NCBI RefSeq assembly: GCF_006438915.1
Contig: NZ_RCZE01000001.1
Location: forward strand, 296,325 to 360,324
DNA: 64,000 bases
From: Pseudomonas arsenicoxydans
GTDB lineage: Bacteria > Pseudomonadota > Gammaproteobacteria > Pseudomonadales > Pseudomonadaceae
Reading direction: 5' to 3'
Both the position numbers and the translations under genes were made by a program. Each line of letters begins with the position of its first letter. The first letter of the stretch is position 1. The notes beneath the pieces were generated by a model, which worked only from the letters and a program-made list of their open reading frames with translations, was not told the DNA's origin and did not search any database. Shown here one piece after another: positions 20,545 to 29,367 of the stretch.

Positions 20545-21177
20545 ATGCTCCAACAATTTCTGCATGACTTCGGCTACTTTGCCCTGTTTCTCGGCACGTT
20601 CTTCGAAGGCGAAACCATTCTTGTGCTCGCCGGCTTCCTCGCGTTCCGCGGATACATGGACATCAACCTGGTGGTGGTCGTGGCGTTCTTCGGCAGTTAT
20701 GCCGGTGATCAGCTGTGGTACTTCCTGGGGCGCAAGCACGGGCGCAAATTGCTGGCGCGCAAGCCGCGCTGGCAGATGATGGGCGATCGGGCGCTGGAAC
20801 ACATTCGCAAACACCCGGACATCTGGGTGCTGAGCTTCCGCTTTGTCTACGGTTTACGCACCGTGATGCCGGTGGCCATCGGCCTGTCGGGCTATCCACC
20901 GGGACGTTATCTGCTGCTCAACGGCATTGGCGCGGCGGTCTGGGCGGCAGCCCTGGCAGCGGCGGCTTACCACTTTGGCGCTGTGCTGGAAGGCATGCTC
21001 GGCAGCGTCAAGAAGTACGAATTGTGGGTGCTCGGCGCGTTGTTGGTACTGGGCTTGGGCCTGTGGCTGCGTCGGCGCTTCAAGAATGCCCGTCTGGCGA
21101 AAAAAATCTACGCCGACGAGCAAGCCCTGAAAGCCGCACGGGCTCACGCCGAAGTGCCTAAGACGCCAAACGAGTGA
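20545..21177 (+). CDS. DedA-family membrane protein
   Basis: 210 residues with four to five hydrophobic segments. DedA/VTT signatures are FFEGETILVLAGFLAFRG (acidic residue in the first re-entrant loop), YAGDQLWYFLGRKHGRKLL and the arginine-rich SFRFVYGLRTVMPVAIGLSGYPPGRYLLLNGIGA. DedA proteins act as proton-coupled phospholipid flippases or help keep the membrane potential. The C-terminus is a charged cytosolic tail. Its 3' end overlaps the convergent desaturase gene by 20 bases. Confidence 0.9.
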   Translation: MLQQFLHDFGYFALFLGTFFEGETILVLAGFLAFRGYMDINLVVVVAFFGSYAGDQLWYFLGRKHGRKLLARKPRWQMMGDRALEHIRKHPDIWVLSFRFVYGLRTVMPVAIGLSGYPPGRYLLLNGIGAAVWAAALAAAAYHFGAVLEGMLGSVKKYELWVLGALLVLGLGLWLRRRFKNARLAKKIYADEQALKAARAHAEVPKTPNE

Positions 21178-22393
21178 TGCGGTTTGTGCAGCAGCAGAGA
21201 CCGATAACGCTCAGCAGGCTGTAGCTGAGCAGGCCGATCCAGCCCACTGCGCTGGCCGGCCACAGCCCTGCCACCGGCGCCAGCCACACCAACGGCACGT
21301 TCGATGCCAAACGCAGCAGCTCCAGCTTCAACGCCCACGAGCGATTCTCCAGGGCCACGCCCAACGTAAACAAGCCCAGCGCCACCGCACTCCAGCCGAG
21401 CACCAACGCGGCGGTTGGCAGGCTCCGCTCCAGATTCATCAAGTAGCTGCCCAGCGCGATGTAGGCGCAAAACTGTAACGCCACATACAGTTGCTGACGC
21501 CCGTCCAAAGGCACCTCGAATTTGCGGAACTGGTTCAAATCGGGCTTGTTCATCGGGTACTTGGCCGCCACATCCGCCGGACGCCAACCGGTGCGCATGA
21601 ACCAGATCCGTAGCTTGTCCCACATGTGCTCGGCCCGTCGCGCGTCATTCCACAGTTGCACATAGAACTGCACGTTGGCCCACAAAGGATTCCAGCTCGC
21701 CAATGGCGTGGTCACGCCGAAAATCACCGGCTCGTTGTCGTCTTCTTCCTGAAACGAGCCAAACAGACGGTCCCAAATAATGAACACCCCGCCGTAGTTG
21801 CGATCCATGTAGAGAGCGTTCTGCGCATGGTGAGCCCGATGATTGGACGGCGACACAAAGAACCACTCGAACCAGCCGAGTTTGGGAATGTGCCGGGTAT
21901 GGACCCAGAACTGATACAGCAGATTCAGCGCCGCGACGCTGACGAACACCAGCAGCGGCACGCCGAGCACCGCCATCGGCAGGTAGAAAATCCAGCCCAG
22001 CAGGAAACCGGTACTGGTCTGGCGCAATGCGGTGGACAGGTTGTACTCCTCGCTCTGGTGATGCACCGAGTGCGCGGCCCAGAGGATATTGCGTTCGTGG
22101 CCCATGCGGTGCAGCCAGTAGTAGCAGAAGTCATAGAGCACAAAGGCAAACACCCAGACCCAGACGCTCTCGGCCGACAGCTTGAACAGCGCCACATGCT
22201 CAAGGGCAAATCCGTAGGTGAGCAACCCGACACCCTTGGTCAACAAGCCCGTGGTGGTCGACAGCACACCGGTGCTCATGCTGTTGATCGCATCGGCCAC
22301 GCGATAATTACTGACCCCACGCCAACGATCGGCCAGCAGTTCGGCGGCAATCAGCACAAAGAAAAACGGCACCGCATACAGAATGAAGTCCAT
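21158..22393 (-). CDS. Sterol desaturase/fatty acid hydroxylase-family membrane protein
   Basis: 411 residues with about eight hydrophobic segments. The eight-histidine di-iron site of the family is present: HRMGHE (after FCYYWL), HSVHHQ, and HRAHH plus H in FVSPSNHRAHHAQN. Family members hydroxylate or desaturate lipid substrates with O2; the substrate here is unknown. The C-terminal ~120 residues add four further hydrophobic stretches that are less conserved. Start ATG at 22393. Confidence 0.88.
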   Translation of the reverse strand: MDFILYAVPFFFVLIAAELLADRWRGVSNYRVADAINSMSTGVLSTTTGLLTKGVGLLTYGFALEHVALFKLSAESVWVWVFAFVLYDFCYYWLHRMGHERNILWAAHSVHHQSEEYNLSTALRQTSTGFLLGWIFYLPMAVLGVPLLVFVSVAALNLLYQFWVHTRHIPKLGWFEWFFVSPSNHRAHHAQNALYMDRNYGGVFIIWDRLFGSFQEEDDNEPVIFGVTTPLASWNPLWANVQFYVQLWNDARRAEHMWDKLRIWFMRTGWRPADVAAKYPMNKPDLNQFRKFEVPLDGRQQLYVALQFCAYIALGSYLMNLERSLPTAALVLGWSAVALGLFTLGVALENRSWALKLELLRLASNVPLVWLAPVAGLWPASAVGWIGLLSYSLLSVIGLCCCTNRITRLAS

Positions 22394-22508
22394 GACGCGC
22401 CCTGATCGGAATCTTGAGGACTGATGCTAGGTGTAGCCGCCCATTTACCCTATGGCAACGAGCGACAAATTAGTGGACATTTAACGCCATGAATCTGGAG
22501 AACAACCC

Positions 22509-23177
22509 ATGAGCAAAAAAATTGCAGTGATCCTTTCCGGCTGTGGCGTGTACGACGGCGCCGAGATCCACGAAAGCGTGATTACCCTGCTGAGACTGGA
22601 CCAGCGTGGCGCTCAGGTGCAGTGCTTTGCCCCGAACATTGCGCAGTTGCATGTGATCAATCACCTGACCGGTGAGGAAATGCCCGAATCGCGCAACGTT
22701 CTGGTGGAATCGGCGCGGATCGCCCGGGGCAACATCAAGGACATTCGCGACGCCGACGTCGACGACTTCGATGCGTTGATCGTTCCCGGCGGATTTGGCT
22801 CGGCCAAGAACCTGTCGAACTTTGCGGTCGCAGGCGCGGGTTGCACAATGCAGCCGGATGTCCTGGCGCTGACCGAAGCCTTTGCTGAAGCGGGCAAACC
22901 GGTCGGCTTGATGTGCATCTCTCCGGCGCTTGCGGCGAAGATTTATGGCCCAGGGGTGAACTGCACCATCGGCAACGACGCCGAGACCGCGGCAGCCATG
23001 ACCAAAATGGGCGCGACCCATACTGATTGCGCCGTGACCGAAATCGTCGAGGACCGGGCGCGCAAACTGGTAAGCACACCGGCGTACATGCTGGCGCAGA
23101 CCATCAGCGAAGCAGCGTCCGGTATCAACAAAATGGTCGACCGCGTCCTCGAACTGACCCACGAAAACGACGCCTGA
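22509..23177 (+). CDS. elbB: ElbB-type DJ-1/PfpI-superfamily glyoxalase
   Basis: 222 residues of the class I glutamine amidotransferase-like fold. KIAVILSGCGVYDGAEIHESV at the start (E for the acidic helper), DFDALIVPGGFGSAKNLSNFA in the middle, and the nucleophile elbow GLMCISPALAAKIYG with the catalytic Cys. ElbB (also called ElbA, SCRP-27A) of E. coli has weak glyoxalase activity and was once linked to isoprenoid synthesis; its physiological role is uncertain. GGAG ribosome site before the ATG at 22509. A REPIN follows. Confidence 0.9.
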   Translation: MSKKIAVILSGCGVYDGAEIHESVITLLRLDQRGAQVQCFAPNIAQLHVINHLTGEEMPESRNVLVESARIARGNIKDIRDADVDDFDALIVPGGFGSAKNLSNFAVAGAGCTMQPDVLALTEAFAEAGKPVGLMCISPALAAKIYGPGVNCTIGNDAETAAAMTKMGATHTDCAVTEIVEDRARKLVSTPAYMLAQTISEAASGINKMVDRVLELTHENDA

Positions 23178-23199
23178 CCCGACTCATGTGAGGAGCTTT

Positions 23200-23305
23200 C
23201 TGTGGCGAGGGAGCTTGCTCCCGCTGGGCTGCGTAGCAGTCCCCTGCTTTTGGGTGAAGGAGGGGGCCGCATTACGACCCAGCGGGAGCAAGGCCCCTCA
23301 CCACA
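23200..23305. repeat. REPIN (GTGGCGAGGG type, one arm degraded)
   Basis: CTGTGGCGAGGGAGCTTG begins at 23200; the opposite arm reads GGGAGCAAGGCCCCTCACCACA, with two changes from the complement, so the pair is decaying. A short GCTCGCTCCCACAGG fragment of the other REP type follows to about 23323. Confidence 0.75.
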
Positions 23306-23337
23306 AAGGCTCGCTCCCACAGGGTTCGGCGCAAGGC

Positions 23338-23793
23338 TCAGGGTTTACGGGTCAGCCGAGTGAGAATCCGGTCCAGCGCATTGGCGAACGCCTGCTTCTC
23401 GCGATCACCAAACGGCGCCGGGCCACCGCCCATCTGACCCTGTTCACGCAGGTCGGTGAACAGGTTGCGCACCGCCAGCCGATCCCCCATGTTCTGCGCA
23501 TCGAACTCCTTGCCTCGCGGGTCCAGCGCGGCCACGCCCTTCTTCACCAGGCGATCCGCCAGCGGCACGTCACTGCAAATCACCAGTTCTCCCGGCACCG
23601 CGTGTTCCACCAAGTAGTCATCGGCTGCGTCCGGGCCACTCGGCACCACGATCAACTTCACCAGCGCCAGCCCCGGCTTGATCTGCGGCTGCCCCGCCAC
23701 CAGCACCACTTCGTACTGGCGCTTGAGGGCGAATTTCACCACCAGATCCTTGGCCGCCCGAGGGCAGGCGTCAGCGTCGATCCAGACTCGCAT
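23338..23793 (-). CDS. UPF0178/YaiI-family (DUF188) protein
   Basis: 151 residues. The hallmark N-terminus MRVWIDADACPRAAKDLVVK carries the acidic residues of a PIN-like nuclease fold, with VVPSGPDAADDYLVEHA and SDVPLADRLVKKG completing the acidic cluster. Biochemical role unknown; a nuclease-like activity is inference from the fold. Two ATGs lie side by side (23796 and 23793) after GAGGAAA; the second matches homologues. Minus strand, between two REP-type repeats. Confidence 0.88.
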   Translation of the reverse strand: MRVWIDADACPRAAKDLVVKFALKRQYEVVLVAGQPQIKPGLALVKLIVVPSGPDAADDYLVEHAVPGELVICSDVPLADRLVKKGVAALDPRGKEFDAQNMGDRLAVRNLFTDLREQGQMGGGPAPFGDREKQAFANALDRILTRLTRKP

Positions 23794-23815
23794 CATGTTT
23801 TCCTCTTCCAAAAAA

Positions 23816-23881
23816 ATCGCGGGCAAGCCCGCTCCCACAAGGTTAACCCTAATCCTGTGGGAGCGTGGCTTGCCCGCGATT
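23816..23881. repeat. Short REPIN (GTGGGAGC type)
   Basis: Inverted pair: ATCGCGGGCAAGCCCGCTCC from 23816 and GGAGCGTGGCTTGCCCGCGAT ending at 23880, with about 20 bases between. Just upstream of the UPF0178 gene and downstream of the FTR1 gene. Confidence 0.8.
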
Positions 23882-23900
23882 ATGAGCGCAGCGAATGCTG

Positions 23901-25799
23901 TTAAGAGGCTGTCACCCGCTGCTTCTCCGCCATCCGACTACGGCTATACAGCACAACAATCGCAATGATCGCCACCGCCTGAGCGCTCAACGAATACGCA
24001 TCCGCATGAATGCCCAGCCAGTCAAAATCAAAGAACGGCACCGGCCGGGTGCCGAAAATGCCGGCTTCCTGCAACGCCTTCACGCCATGCCCGGCGAACA
24101 CCACCGACAATGCGCACAGCAGACCGGCGTTGATGCTGAAGAACAACGCCAGCGGCAACTTCGCCGAGCCGCGCAAGATCACCCACGCCAGACCCACCAA
24201 CAGCACCAGCGCCGTGCCGCCGCCGGCCAACACCGCGTTGTGCCCGGCAGGCCCGGCCTGCAGCCACAGGGTTTCGTAAAACAGGATCACTTCAAACAGC
24301 TCGCGATACACCGAGAAGAACGCCAGGATCGCAAAGCCGAAACGCCCGCCACCGCCCACCAGACTGCTCTTGATGTAATCCTGCCACGCCGCTGCATGAC
24401 GACGGTCGTGCATCCACACGCCGAGCCAAAGCACCATGACCGAGGCAAATAGCGCCGTTGCGCCTTCCAGCAATTCGCGCTGCGAGCCGCTGACATCGAT
24501 CACGTACGCCGCCAGCGCCCAGGTCCCCAGACCGGCCAACAACGCCAGGCCCCAGCCGACGTTGACGCTGCGCACCGCCGATTGCTGGCCGGTGTTGCGC
24601 AGGAAGGCGAGGATCGCCGCCAGCACCAGAATCGCTTCCAGGCCTTCACGCAGCAAAATCAGCAAACCGGAGATGTAGCTCAAGGTCCAGCTCAGGCCAT
24701 CGCTGCCCAGCAGGTCGGCGGATTGCTTCAGCTTGGCCTTGGCCGTGTCCAAACGCTGCTGGGCCTGGGCCACCGGCAAACCGTCCTGTAACGACTGACG
24801 GTAAGCCATCAGCGATTTTTCAGTGTCTTTGCGCACGTTGGCGTCGACGTTGTCGAGGGAGCTTTCGACCAACTCAAAACCTTCCAGATACGCCGCCACA
24901 GACAAGTCATAGGCTTGATCGTGATCGCCGGCACGGTAGGCGGCGATGCTTTTGTCCAAGGTGGCCGCCGTGTAATCCAGCAGCTGCCCCGGGCCACGCT
25001 TGACCTGCGGCGGTTGCGCCCGTTGCGCACGGAAGGTCGCGGCCGCTTGCGGACCTTCGGCCGCCTGCACTTCGGCTGGCGTCTGACGTGCCAAGTCGGC
25101 GATGTTGTAGGTTTTCCCGGATTTTGCCGCGGCCGAATCGGCGCTGAAGCTGGCGATATAGGTCGCCAGATCCCAACGTTGACGGTCATCCAATTGATCG
25201 GCGAAGGCCGGCATGTCGGTGCCTTCAACGCCCATGCCCAGCGTGTTGTAGATCGCATAGAGGCTCAGACGGTCCAGTCGCACGGCATCGCGCAGATTGG
25301 CCGGCGGTGGCGTCATACCGACACCTGCCGGGCCGTCACCAGCGCCCGCATCGCCATGGCACACCGAGCATTGCTGGGCATACAGCGGCGCGCCCCGGGT
25401 CGGATCCGGCGTGATAACCGGGGCCTGGCTGACCTCATAAGTCACCGCCAGTTTTGCCCCCAGCTGCCGCGCTTGACGGGCGACGTCCGCGCCATCTGTG
25501 CGAGCGGAGATCGCAGCGCCAAGACTGCTGACGCCCTGTTCCAGTTCTGCGCGTTCGGGTTTGGCCGGCAAATCGGCGATCAAACCTTGCAATACCTTAA
25601 GGAATTCCTGCTGTTCGCGGTATTCAGACTCATCGATGACTTTGCCCGCCTCGACCGTCGCCGGGTAATCGGCGCCAATGTAATCGAGCAAATGCAGGGC
25701 CTTGGGCGCACCTTCCGTGGTTTCGGCCAGCGCACTGAAGCTGCAAAACGCGATCACCGGCAGCACGAGCCACGCCGGAAAACGAGAGAAGGCAATCAT
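23901..25799 (-). CDS. FTR1-family iron permease with N-terminal cytochrome c domain
   Basis: 632-residue fusion. A signal peptide (to about residue 25, ...FSALA) is followed by a helical periplasmic region, then a c-type cytochrome domain with haem ligand motif CSVCH near residue 150 and the distal methionine in GTDMPAFAD. After a second helical region (residues about 240-370) come seven hydrophobic segments of an FTR1 permease, with the two R-E-x-x-E iron motifs LLREGLEAILV and VYRELFEVILFYETLW. FTR1 permeases import iron coupled to oxidation of ferrous iron; the attached haem domain suggests it takes over the electron-acceptor role of a ferroxidase partner. No Fur box was convincing upstream. 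Confidence 0.9.
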   Translation of the reverse strand: MIAFSRFPAWLVLPVIAFCSFSALAETTEGAPKALHLLDYIGADYPATVEAGKVIDESEYREQQEFLKVLQGLIADLPAKPERAELEQGVSSLGAAISARTDGADVARQARQLGAKLAVTYEVSQAPVITPDPTRGAPLYAQQCSVCHGDAGAGDGPAGVGMTPPPANLRDAVRLDRLSLYAIYNTLGMGVEGTDMPAFADQLDDRQRWDLATYIASFSADSAAAKSGKTYNIADLARQTPAEVQAAEGPQAAATFRAQRAQPPQVKRGPGQLLDYTAATLDKSIAAYRAGDHDQAYDLSVAAYLEGFELVESSLDNVDANVRKDTEKSLMAYRQSLQDGLPVAQAQQRLDTAKAKLKQSADLLGSDGLSWTLSYISGLLILLREGLEAILVLAAILAFLRNTGQQSAVRSVNVGWGLALLAGLGTWALAAYVIDVSGSQRELLEGATALFASVMVLWLGVWMHDRRHAAAWQDYIKSSLVGGGGRFGFAILAFFSVYRELFEVILFYETLWLQAGPAGHNAVLAGGGTALVLLVGLAWVILRGSAKLPLALFFSINAGLLCALSVVFAGHGVKALQEAGIFGTRPVPFFDFDWLGIHADAYSLSAQAVAIIAIVVLYSRSRMAEKQRVTAS

Positions 25800-25904
25800 G
25801 AATAAATCTCAAATGGGAATACGAAGTAACACATTGTTCACTCCCAATGAGTTTCACTCAAGCTTTGTTCGCAAGTGCCTCGGGTTCTGTGCGGGTCTGG
25901 ACAT

Positions 25905-25938
25905 GAAAAAGGCGACCTCCAGAGGGTCGCCTTTTTTT
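25905..25938 (-). terminator. Intrinsic terminator after LysE-family gene
   Basis: AAAAAGGCGACC, loop TCCAGAG, GGTCGCCTTTTTTT. It lies 14 bases past the stop of the exporter gene on the minus strand and before the FTR1 promoter region. Confidence 0.88.
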
Positions 25939-25951
25939 AAACTGAGAGCGT

Positions 25952-26584
25952 TTAAACAGCGGCTTTACGCAGCGTTGCCATGAACGCCGCTGCGCCAATA
26001 AACAGCCCGGCAAACGTGCGGTTCATGCGTTTTTGCTGCTGGGGGGTGCGCAACAGGCGCAGCACCTTGGACGCCAGCCCGGTGTAACCGGCCATGACGA
26101 TCAGGTCGACGCAGATCATGGTCACGCCGATGATCAGGTACTGGGCCAGCAACGGTGCGTGCGGGTCAATGAACTGCGGCAACACCGCGAGCATGAACAC
26201 CAGCGCCTTTGGGTTGCTGATGTTGACCAGGAAACCACGGAACACCAGCGCCATCGGCTTGCCAATCTGCCGCACCGCCGCGTCATCGCTCATGTCGCTG
26301 GGCAGCGCACGCCATTGCTTGATGGCGAGGTACACCAGGTACGCCACGCCGAACCATTTGATCGCATAGAAGGCGGAGGCTGAAGCGGTGAGGATTGCGC
26401 CCACACCGGCGCCGACAATCGCGATCTGCACCGCCAGGCCCACTTGCAGGCCCAGGGCATTCCAGTAACCGCGCCAGAAACCGTATTGCAGACCGCTGGA
26501 CATCGACGCAATGGCGCCGGCACCGGGAGACAGACTGATCACCCAGCAGGCGGCAAAAAACGCCAGCCATGTTTGAAGCTCCAT
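25952..26584 (-). CDS. LysE/RhtB-family amino acid exporter
   Basis: 210-residue inner-membrane protein with six hydrophobic segments. Signature SLSPGAGAIASMSSGLQYGFWRG at residues about 18-40 (the SPGP-like motif of LysE proteins) and FLVNISNPKALVFMLAVLPQF mid-protein. Closest in type to the RhtB homoserine/threonine exporters; substrate is not determinable. Start ATG at 26584 with AGGTGTGCA upstream. Confidence 0.88.
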   Translation of the reverse strand: MELQTWLAFFAACWVISLSPGAGAIASMSSGLQYGFWRGYWNALGLQVGLAVQIAIVGAGVGAILTASASAFYAIKWFGVAYLVYLAIKQWRALPSDMSDDAAVRQIGKPMALVFRGFLVNISNPKALVFMLAVLPQFIDPHAPLLAQYLIIGVTMICVDLIVMAGYTGLASKVLRLLRTPQQQKRMNRTFAGLFIGAAAFMATLRKAAV

Positions 26585-26705
26585 TGCACACCTCGACTCA
26601 GACTCGTGACAGACGTCTAAGCTAATGCGGCTTTGGGCTGATGACTACTGGTTTTTCTTAGATGGGGGGATGGGGTCGACCAGCGTTTACAGCTTTAGGG
26701 CCCCT

Positions 26706-26788
26706 ACGCGAGCAAGCCCGCTCCCACATTTAACCGAGTTCTTCCAGAAGAATGCGGTCGAAAGTGGGAGCGGGCTTGCTCGCGAAGT
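26706..26788. repeat. REPIN (GTGGGAGC type)
   Basis: CGCGAGCAAGCCCGCTCCCAC from 26707 and its exact complement GTGGGAGCGGGCTTGCTCGCG at 26764-26784, 36 bases between. Between the MscS-type gene (its 3' side) and the exporter gene. Confidence 0.88.
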
Positions 26789-26825
26789 CGGATTATCAGG
26801 CAACCAAAATGCTAGAGGTCAGAAC

Positions 26826-27407
26826 CTATTTCTCAAACCCGCTCGAAGGGAACACATCACTCCCGCGCCAGCGTCGAACCGAGCGCTGAAAGAACAGGCT
26901 GTTGGGCACTTGCACCATGGCGCTGCCGGTGCCGAGCTCTTGCGCTTCGATCAGCGTGGTGTAAAGCAGATTGATCGCCACCACCCGACCTTTGACGCCG
27001 GGCTTGTCGGTGGTGTCCACCAGTTCGACCACATCGCCGAGGCGGAACGGGCCGACAGTGAAAATCAAAATGGCGCACAGCAGATTGGAGAGCACGCTCC
27101 ACATGGCGAAGAACGCCACCGCCGCCACCGCGACGAAACCGGACAATGCGGTCCAGAGTACGGTGGCCGACACGCCGAGGCGCTCCAGCACGAAAATCAG
27201 CGCGCTGCCCATGATCAGCCAGCGCAGGCCGCCTCGCAGCGGCATCAGCAACTGCGGCGGAAACGGATAGCGCTCGCCCAGCCGGGTCAGGCCCTTGGCC
27301 ACAAAGCGCTGGGCGAAATAGCCGGCCAGCAGAATCAGCAGGATCTGCACGACAAGCCAGAGGGGTTCGATCCACACCGCCGGCAACGGCAGCTTGAACA
27401 CCTCCAT
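26826..27407 (-). CDS. Small MscS-type mechanosensitive channel protein
   Basis: 193 residues with three hydrophobic segments and an MscS beta domain. The pore-lining helix is FVAVAAVAFFAMWSVLSNLLCAILI, followed by VGPFRLGDVVELVDTT and VVAINLLYTTLIEA, then VQVPNSLFFQRSVRRW. It ends soon after the beta domain and so lacks the C-terminal alpha/beta domain of full MscS. Its ATG at 27407 shares a base with the stop of the upstream ABC-F gene (TGATG), so translation is coupled; a TTG at 27410 is less likely. Confidence 0.85.
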   Translation of the reverse strand: MEVFKLPLPAVWIEPLWLVVQILLILLAGYFAQRFVAKGLTRLGERYPFPPQLLMPLRGGLRWLIMGSALIFVLERLGVSATVLWTALSGFVAVAAVAFFAMWSVLSNLLCAILIFTVGPFRLGDVVELVDTTDKPGVKGRVVAINLLYTTLIEAQELGTGSAMVQVPNSLFFQRSVRRWRGSDVFPSSGFEK

Positions 27408-29317
27408 CAAGACAGTGCCTCCAGCTCCGCCTGCATGCTTTCCAGCAGTTCCAGCGCTTCCATCCAGGATTCTTCCAGCTCCGCTTCACGCACCTTCAGC
27501 TTGGCCTGTTCGGCCAGCAAATCGCGCAGATCATTCTTGCGCGCTGGTTCGTAAATATCGCTGTCGCCAAGGCTGGCATCGATCTTCGCCAGCTTCTCGT
27601 GCAGCTTGCCGAGCTCGGCTTCCAGCTTGTCAGCCTCACGCTTGTGCGGCGCCAGTTGCTGACGCAACGCAGCCGCGGCCTGGCGCTGGGCTTTCTTGTC
27701 GGTCTTGTCCGGGTTGACCGGCGTGTTGTTGACCGGCGCATTGCGCTGGCGATAGTCGACCAGCCAACGGGCGTAGTCTTCCAGGTCGCCGTCGAATTCC
27801 TCGACCTTGCCGTCGGCCACCAGATAGAAATTGTCCGTGGTGCTTTTGAGCAAATGACGATCGTGGGAGACCACCAGCACCGCACCACTGAATTCCTGCA
27901 GAGCCATGGTCAGCGCCAGACGCATCTCCAGGTCCAGGTGGTTGGTCGGTTCGTCGAGCAGCAGCAGGTTCGGCCGATCCCAGGCGATCAACGCCAGGGC
28001 CAGACGGGCCTTTTCGCCGCCGGAGAAATTCAGCACCGGCTCATCGATGCGCGCACCACGGAAGTCAAAACCGCCGAGGAAGTCGCGCAGGGTCTGTTCA
28101 CGCTCGGTCGGGGCCAGACGCTGCAAGTGCAGCAACGGGCTGGCCTTGGCGTCCAGAGAGTCCAGTTGATGCTGGGCGAAGTAACCCACGACGGTGTTTT
28201 CGCCACGGGTCAGGCGACCGGACAACGGCTCGAGCTCACCGGCAAGGTTCTTGATCAGGGTCGATTTACCGGCGCCGTTCGGGCCGAGCAAACCGATGCG
28301 CGCGCCAGGGGTCAGTTGCAGCTTGACCTTCTCCAGCACAGCTTTGTCGCCGTAACCCAGACGGGCATCGGACAGATCAATCAGCGGGCTGGAAATTTTC
28401 TGCGATTCACGGAAAACGAAATCGAACGGCGAATCAACGTGGGCGGCGGACAGTTCTTCCATCCGCTCCAGCGCCTTGATCCGGCTCTGGGCCTGGCGGG
28501 CCTTGGTGGCCTGGGCCTTGAAGCGGGCGATGTAGCTTTCCATGTGCGCACGTTGCGCCTGCTGCTTCTCGTACGCCTGCTGCTGCTGGGCCAGACGTTC
28601 GGCGCGGGCGCGTTCGAAGGCGCTATAGCCACCGCGATACAGCGTGATCTTGCGTTGATCGACGTGAGCCACGTGATCGACCACGGCATCGAGGAAATCC
28701 CGGTCGTGGGAAATCAGCAACAATGTGCCGGGGTAACTTTTCAGCCACTCTTCGAGCCAGATGATGGCGTCGAGGTCCAAGTGGTTGGTCGGTTCGTCGA
28801 GTAGCAACAAGTCCGAAGGGCACATCAACGCCTGCGCCAGATTCAGACGCATCCGCCAGCCACCAGAGAAATCTCCTACCGGGCGATCCATCTGCTCGTT
28901 GGTGAACCCAAGGCCGGCCAGCAGTTTTCGAGCCCGGGCGTCGGCGGTGTAACCGTCGGCGCTGTCGAGTTCCGAGTGCAGGCGGGCCTGAGCGGCACCG
29001 TCATGGGCTGCTTCGGCTGCGGCGAGGTCGCGTTGCACCTCACGCAGGCGCAGGTCGCCATCGAGCACGTAGTCGACCGCCAGGCGTTCGAGCGTCTCGA
29101 TTTCCTGACGCATGTGGGCGATGCGCCAGTCGGCCGGCAGGAAGCAGTCACCCGAGTCCGGGTGCAGTTCGCCCCGGATCAAGGCGAACAGGCTCGATTT
29201 GCCGGCGCCGTTGGCACCGATGAGGCCGGCTTTGTGGCCGGCGTGCAAGGTCAGCTCAGCGTCTTCTAGCAGACGTTGAGGGCCACGCTGTAAAGTCAGG
29301 TTCTGAAGTCGAATCAT
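27407..29317 (-). CDS. ABC-F family ATPase (YheS-like)
   Basis: 636 residues, matching E. coli YheS in length. Two ABC cassettes without membrane domains: Walker A GLIGANGAGKSSLF and GLLGPNGAGKSTLI; signatures FSGGWRMRLNLAQAL and FSGGEKARLALALI; Walker B LLLLDEPTNHLDLD and NLLLLDEPTNHLDLE. The linker (about residues 240-300) is rich in Arg, Gln and Glu, as in the P-site tRNA interaction motif. A C-terminal coiled coil follows (about residues 555-636). ABC-F proteins act on the ribosome; YheS is linked to relief of stalled translation. ATG at 29317 chosen; the open frame further upstream has no ribosome site. Confidence 0.92.
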   Translation of the reverse strand: MIRLQNLTLQRGPQRLLEDAELTLHAGHKAGLIGANGAGKSSLFALIRGELHPDSGDCFLPADWRIAHMRQEIETLERLAVDYVLDGDLRLREVQRDLAAAEAAHDGAAQARLHSELDSADGYTADARARKLLAGLGFTNEQMDRPVGDFSGGWRMRLNLAQALMCPSDLLLLDEPTNHLDLDAIIWLEEWLKSYPGTLLLISHDRDFLDAVVDHVAHVDQRKITLYRGGYSAFERARAERLAQQQQAYEKQQAQRAHMESYIARFKAQATKARQAQSRIKALERMEELSAAHVDSPFDFVFRESQKISSPLIDLSDARLGYGDKAVLEKVKLQLTPGARIGLLGPNGAGKSTLIKNLAGELEPLSGRLTRGENTVVGYFAQHQLDSLDAKASPLLHLQRLAPTEREQTLRDFLGGFDFRGARIDEPVLNFSGGEKARLALALIAWDRPNLLLLDEPTNHLDLEMRLALTMALQEFSGAVLVVSHDRHLLKSTTDNFYLVADGKVEEFDGDLEDYARWLVDYRQRNAPVNNTPVNPDKTDKKAQRQAAAALRQQLAPHKREADKLEAELGKLHEKLAKIDASLGDSDIYEPARKNDLRDLLAEQAKLKVREAELEESWMEALELLESMQAELEALS

Positions 29318-29367
29318 AATGGCGGCGGAGTCTACCAGCTTCGCTCGCAACTGGCGCGAGTAGCACT

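Noticed and set aside
25800..25905. Possible Fur box upstream of the FTR1 gene
   Set aside because: Only partial AT-rich matches; nothing approaching a 19-base Fur consensus could be found.
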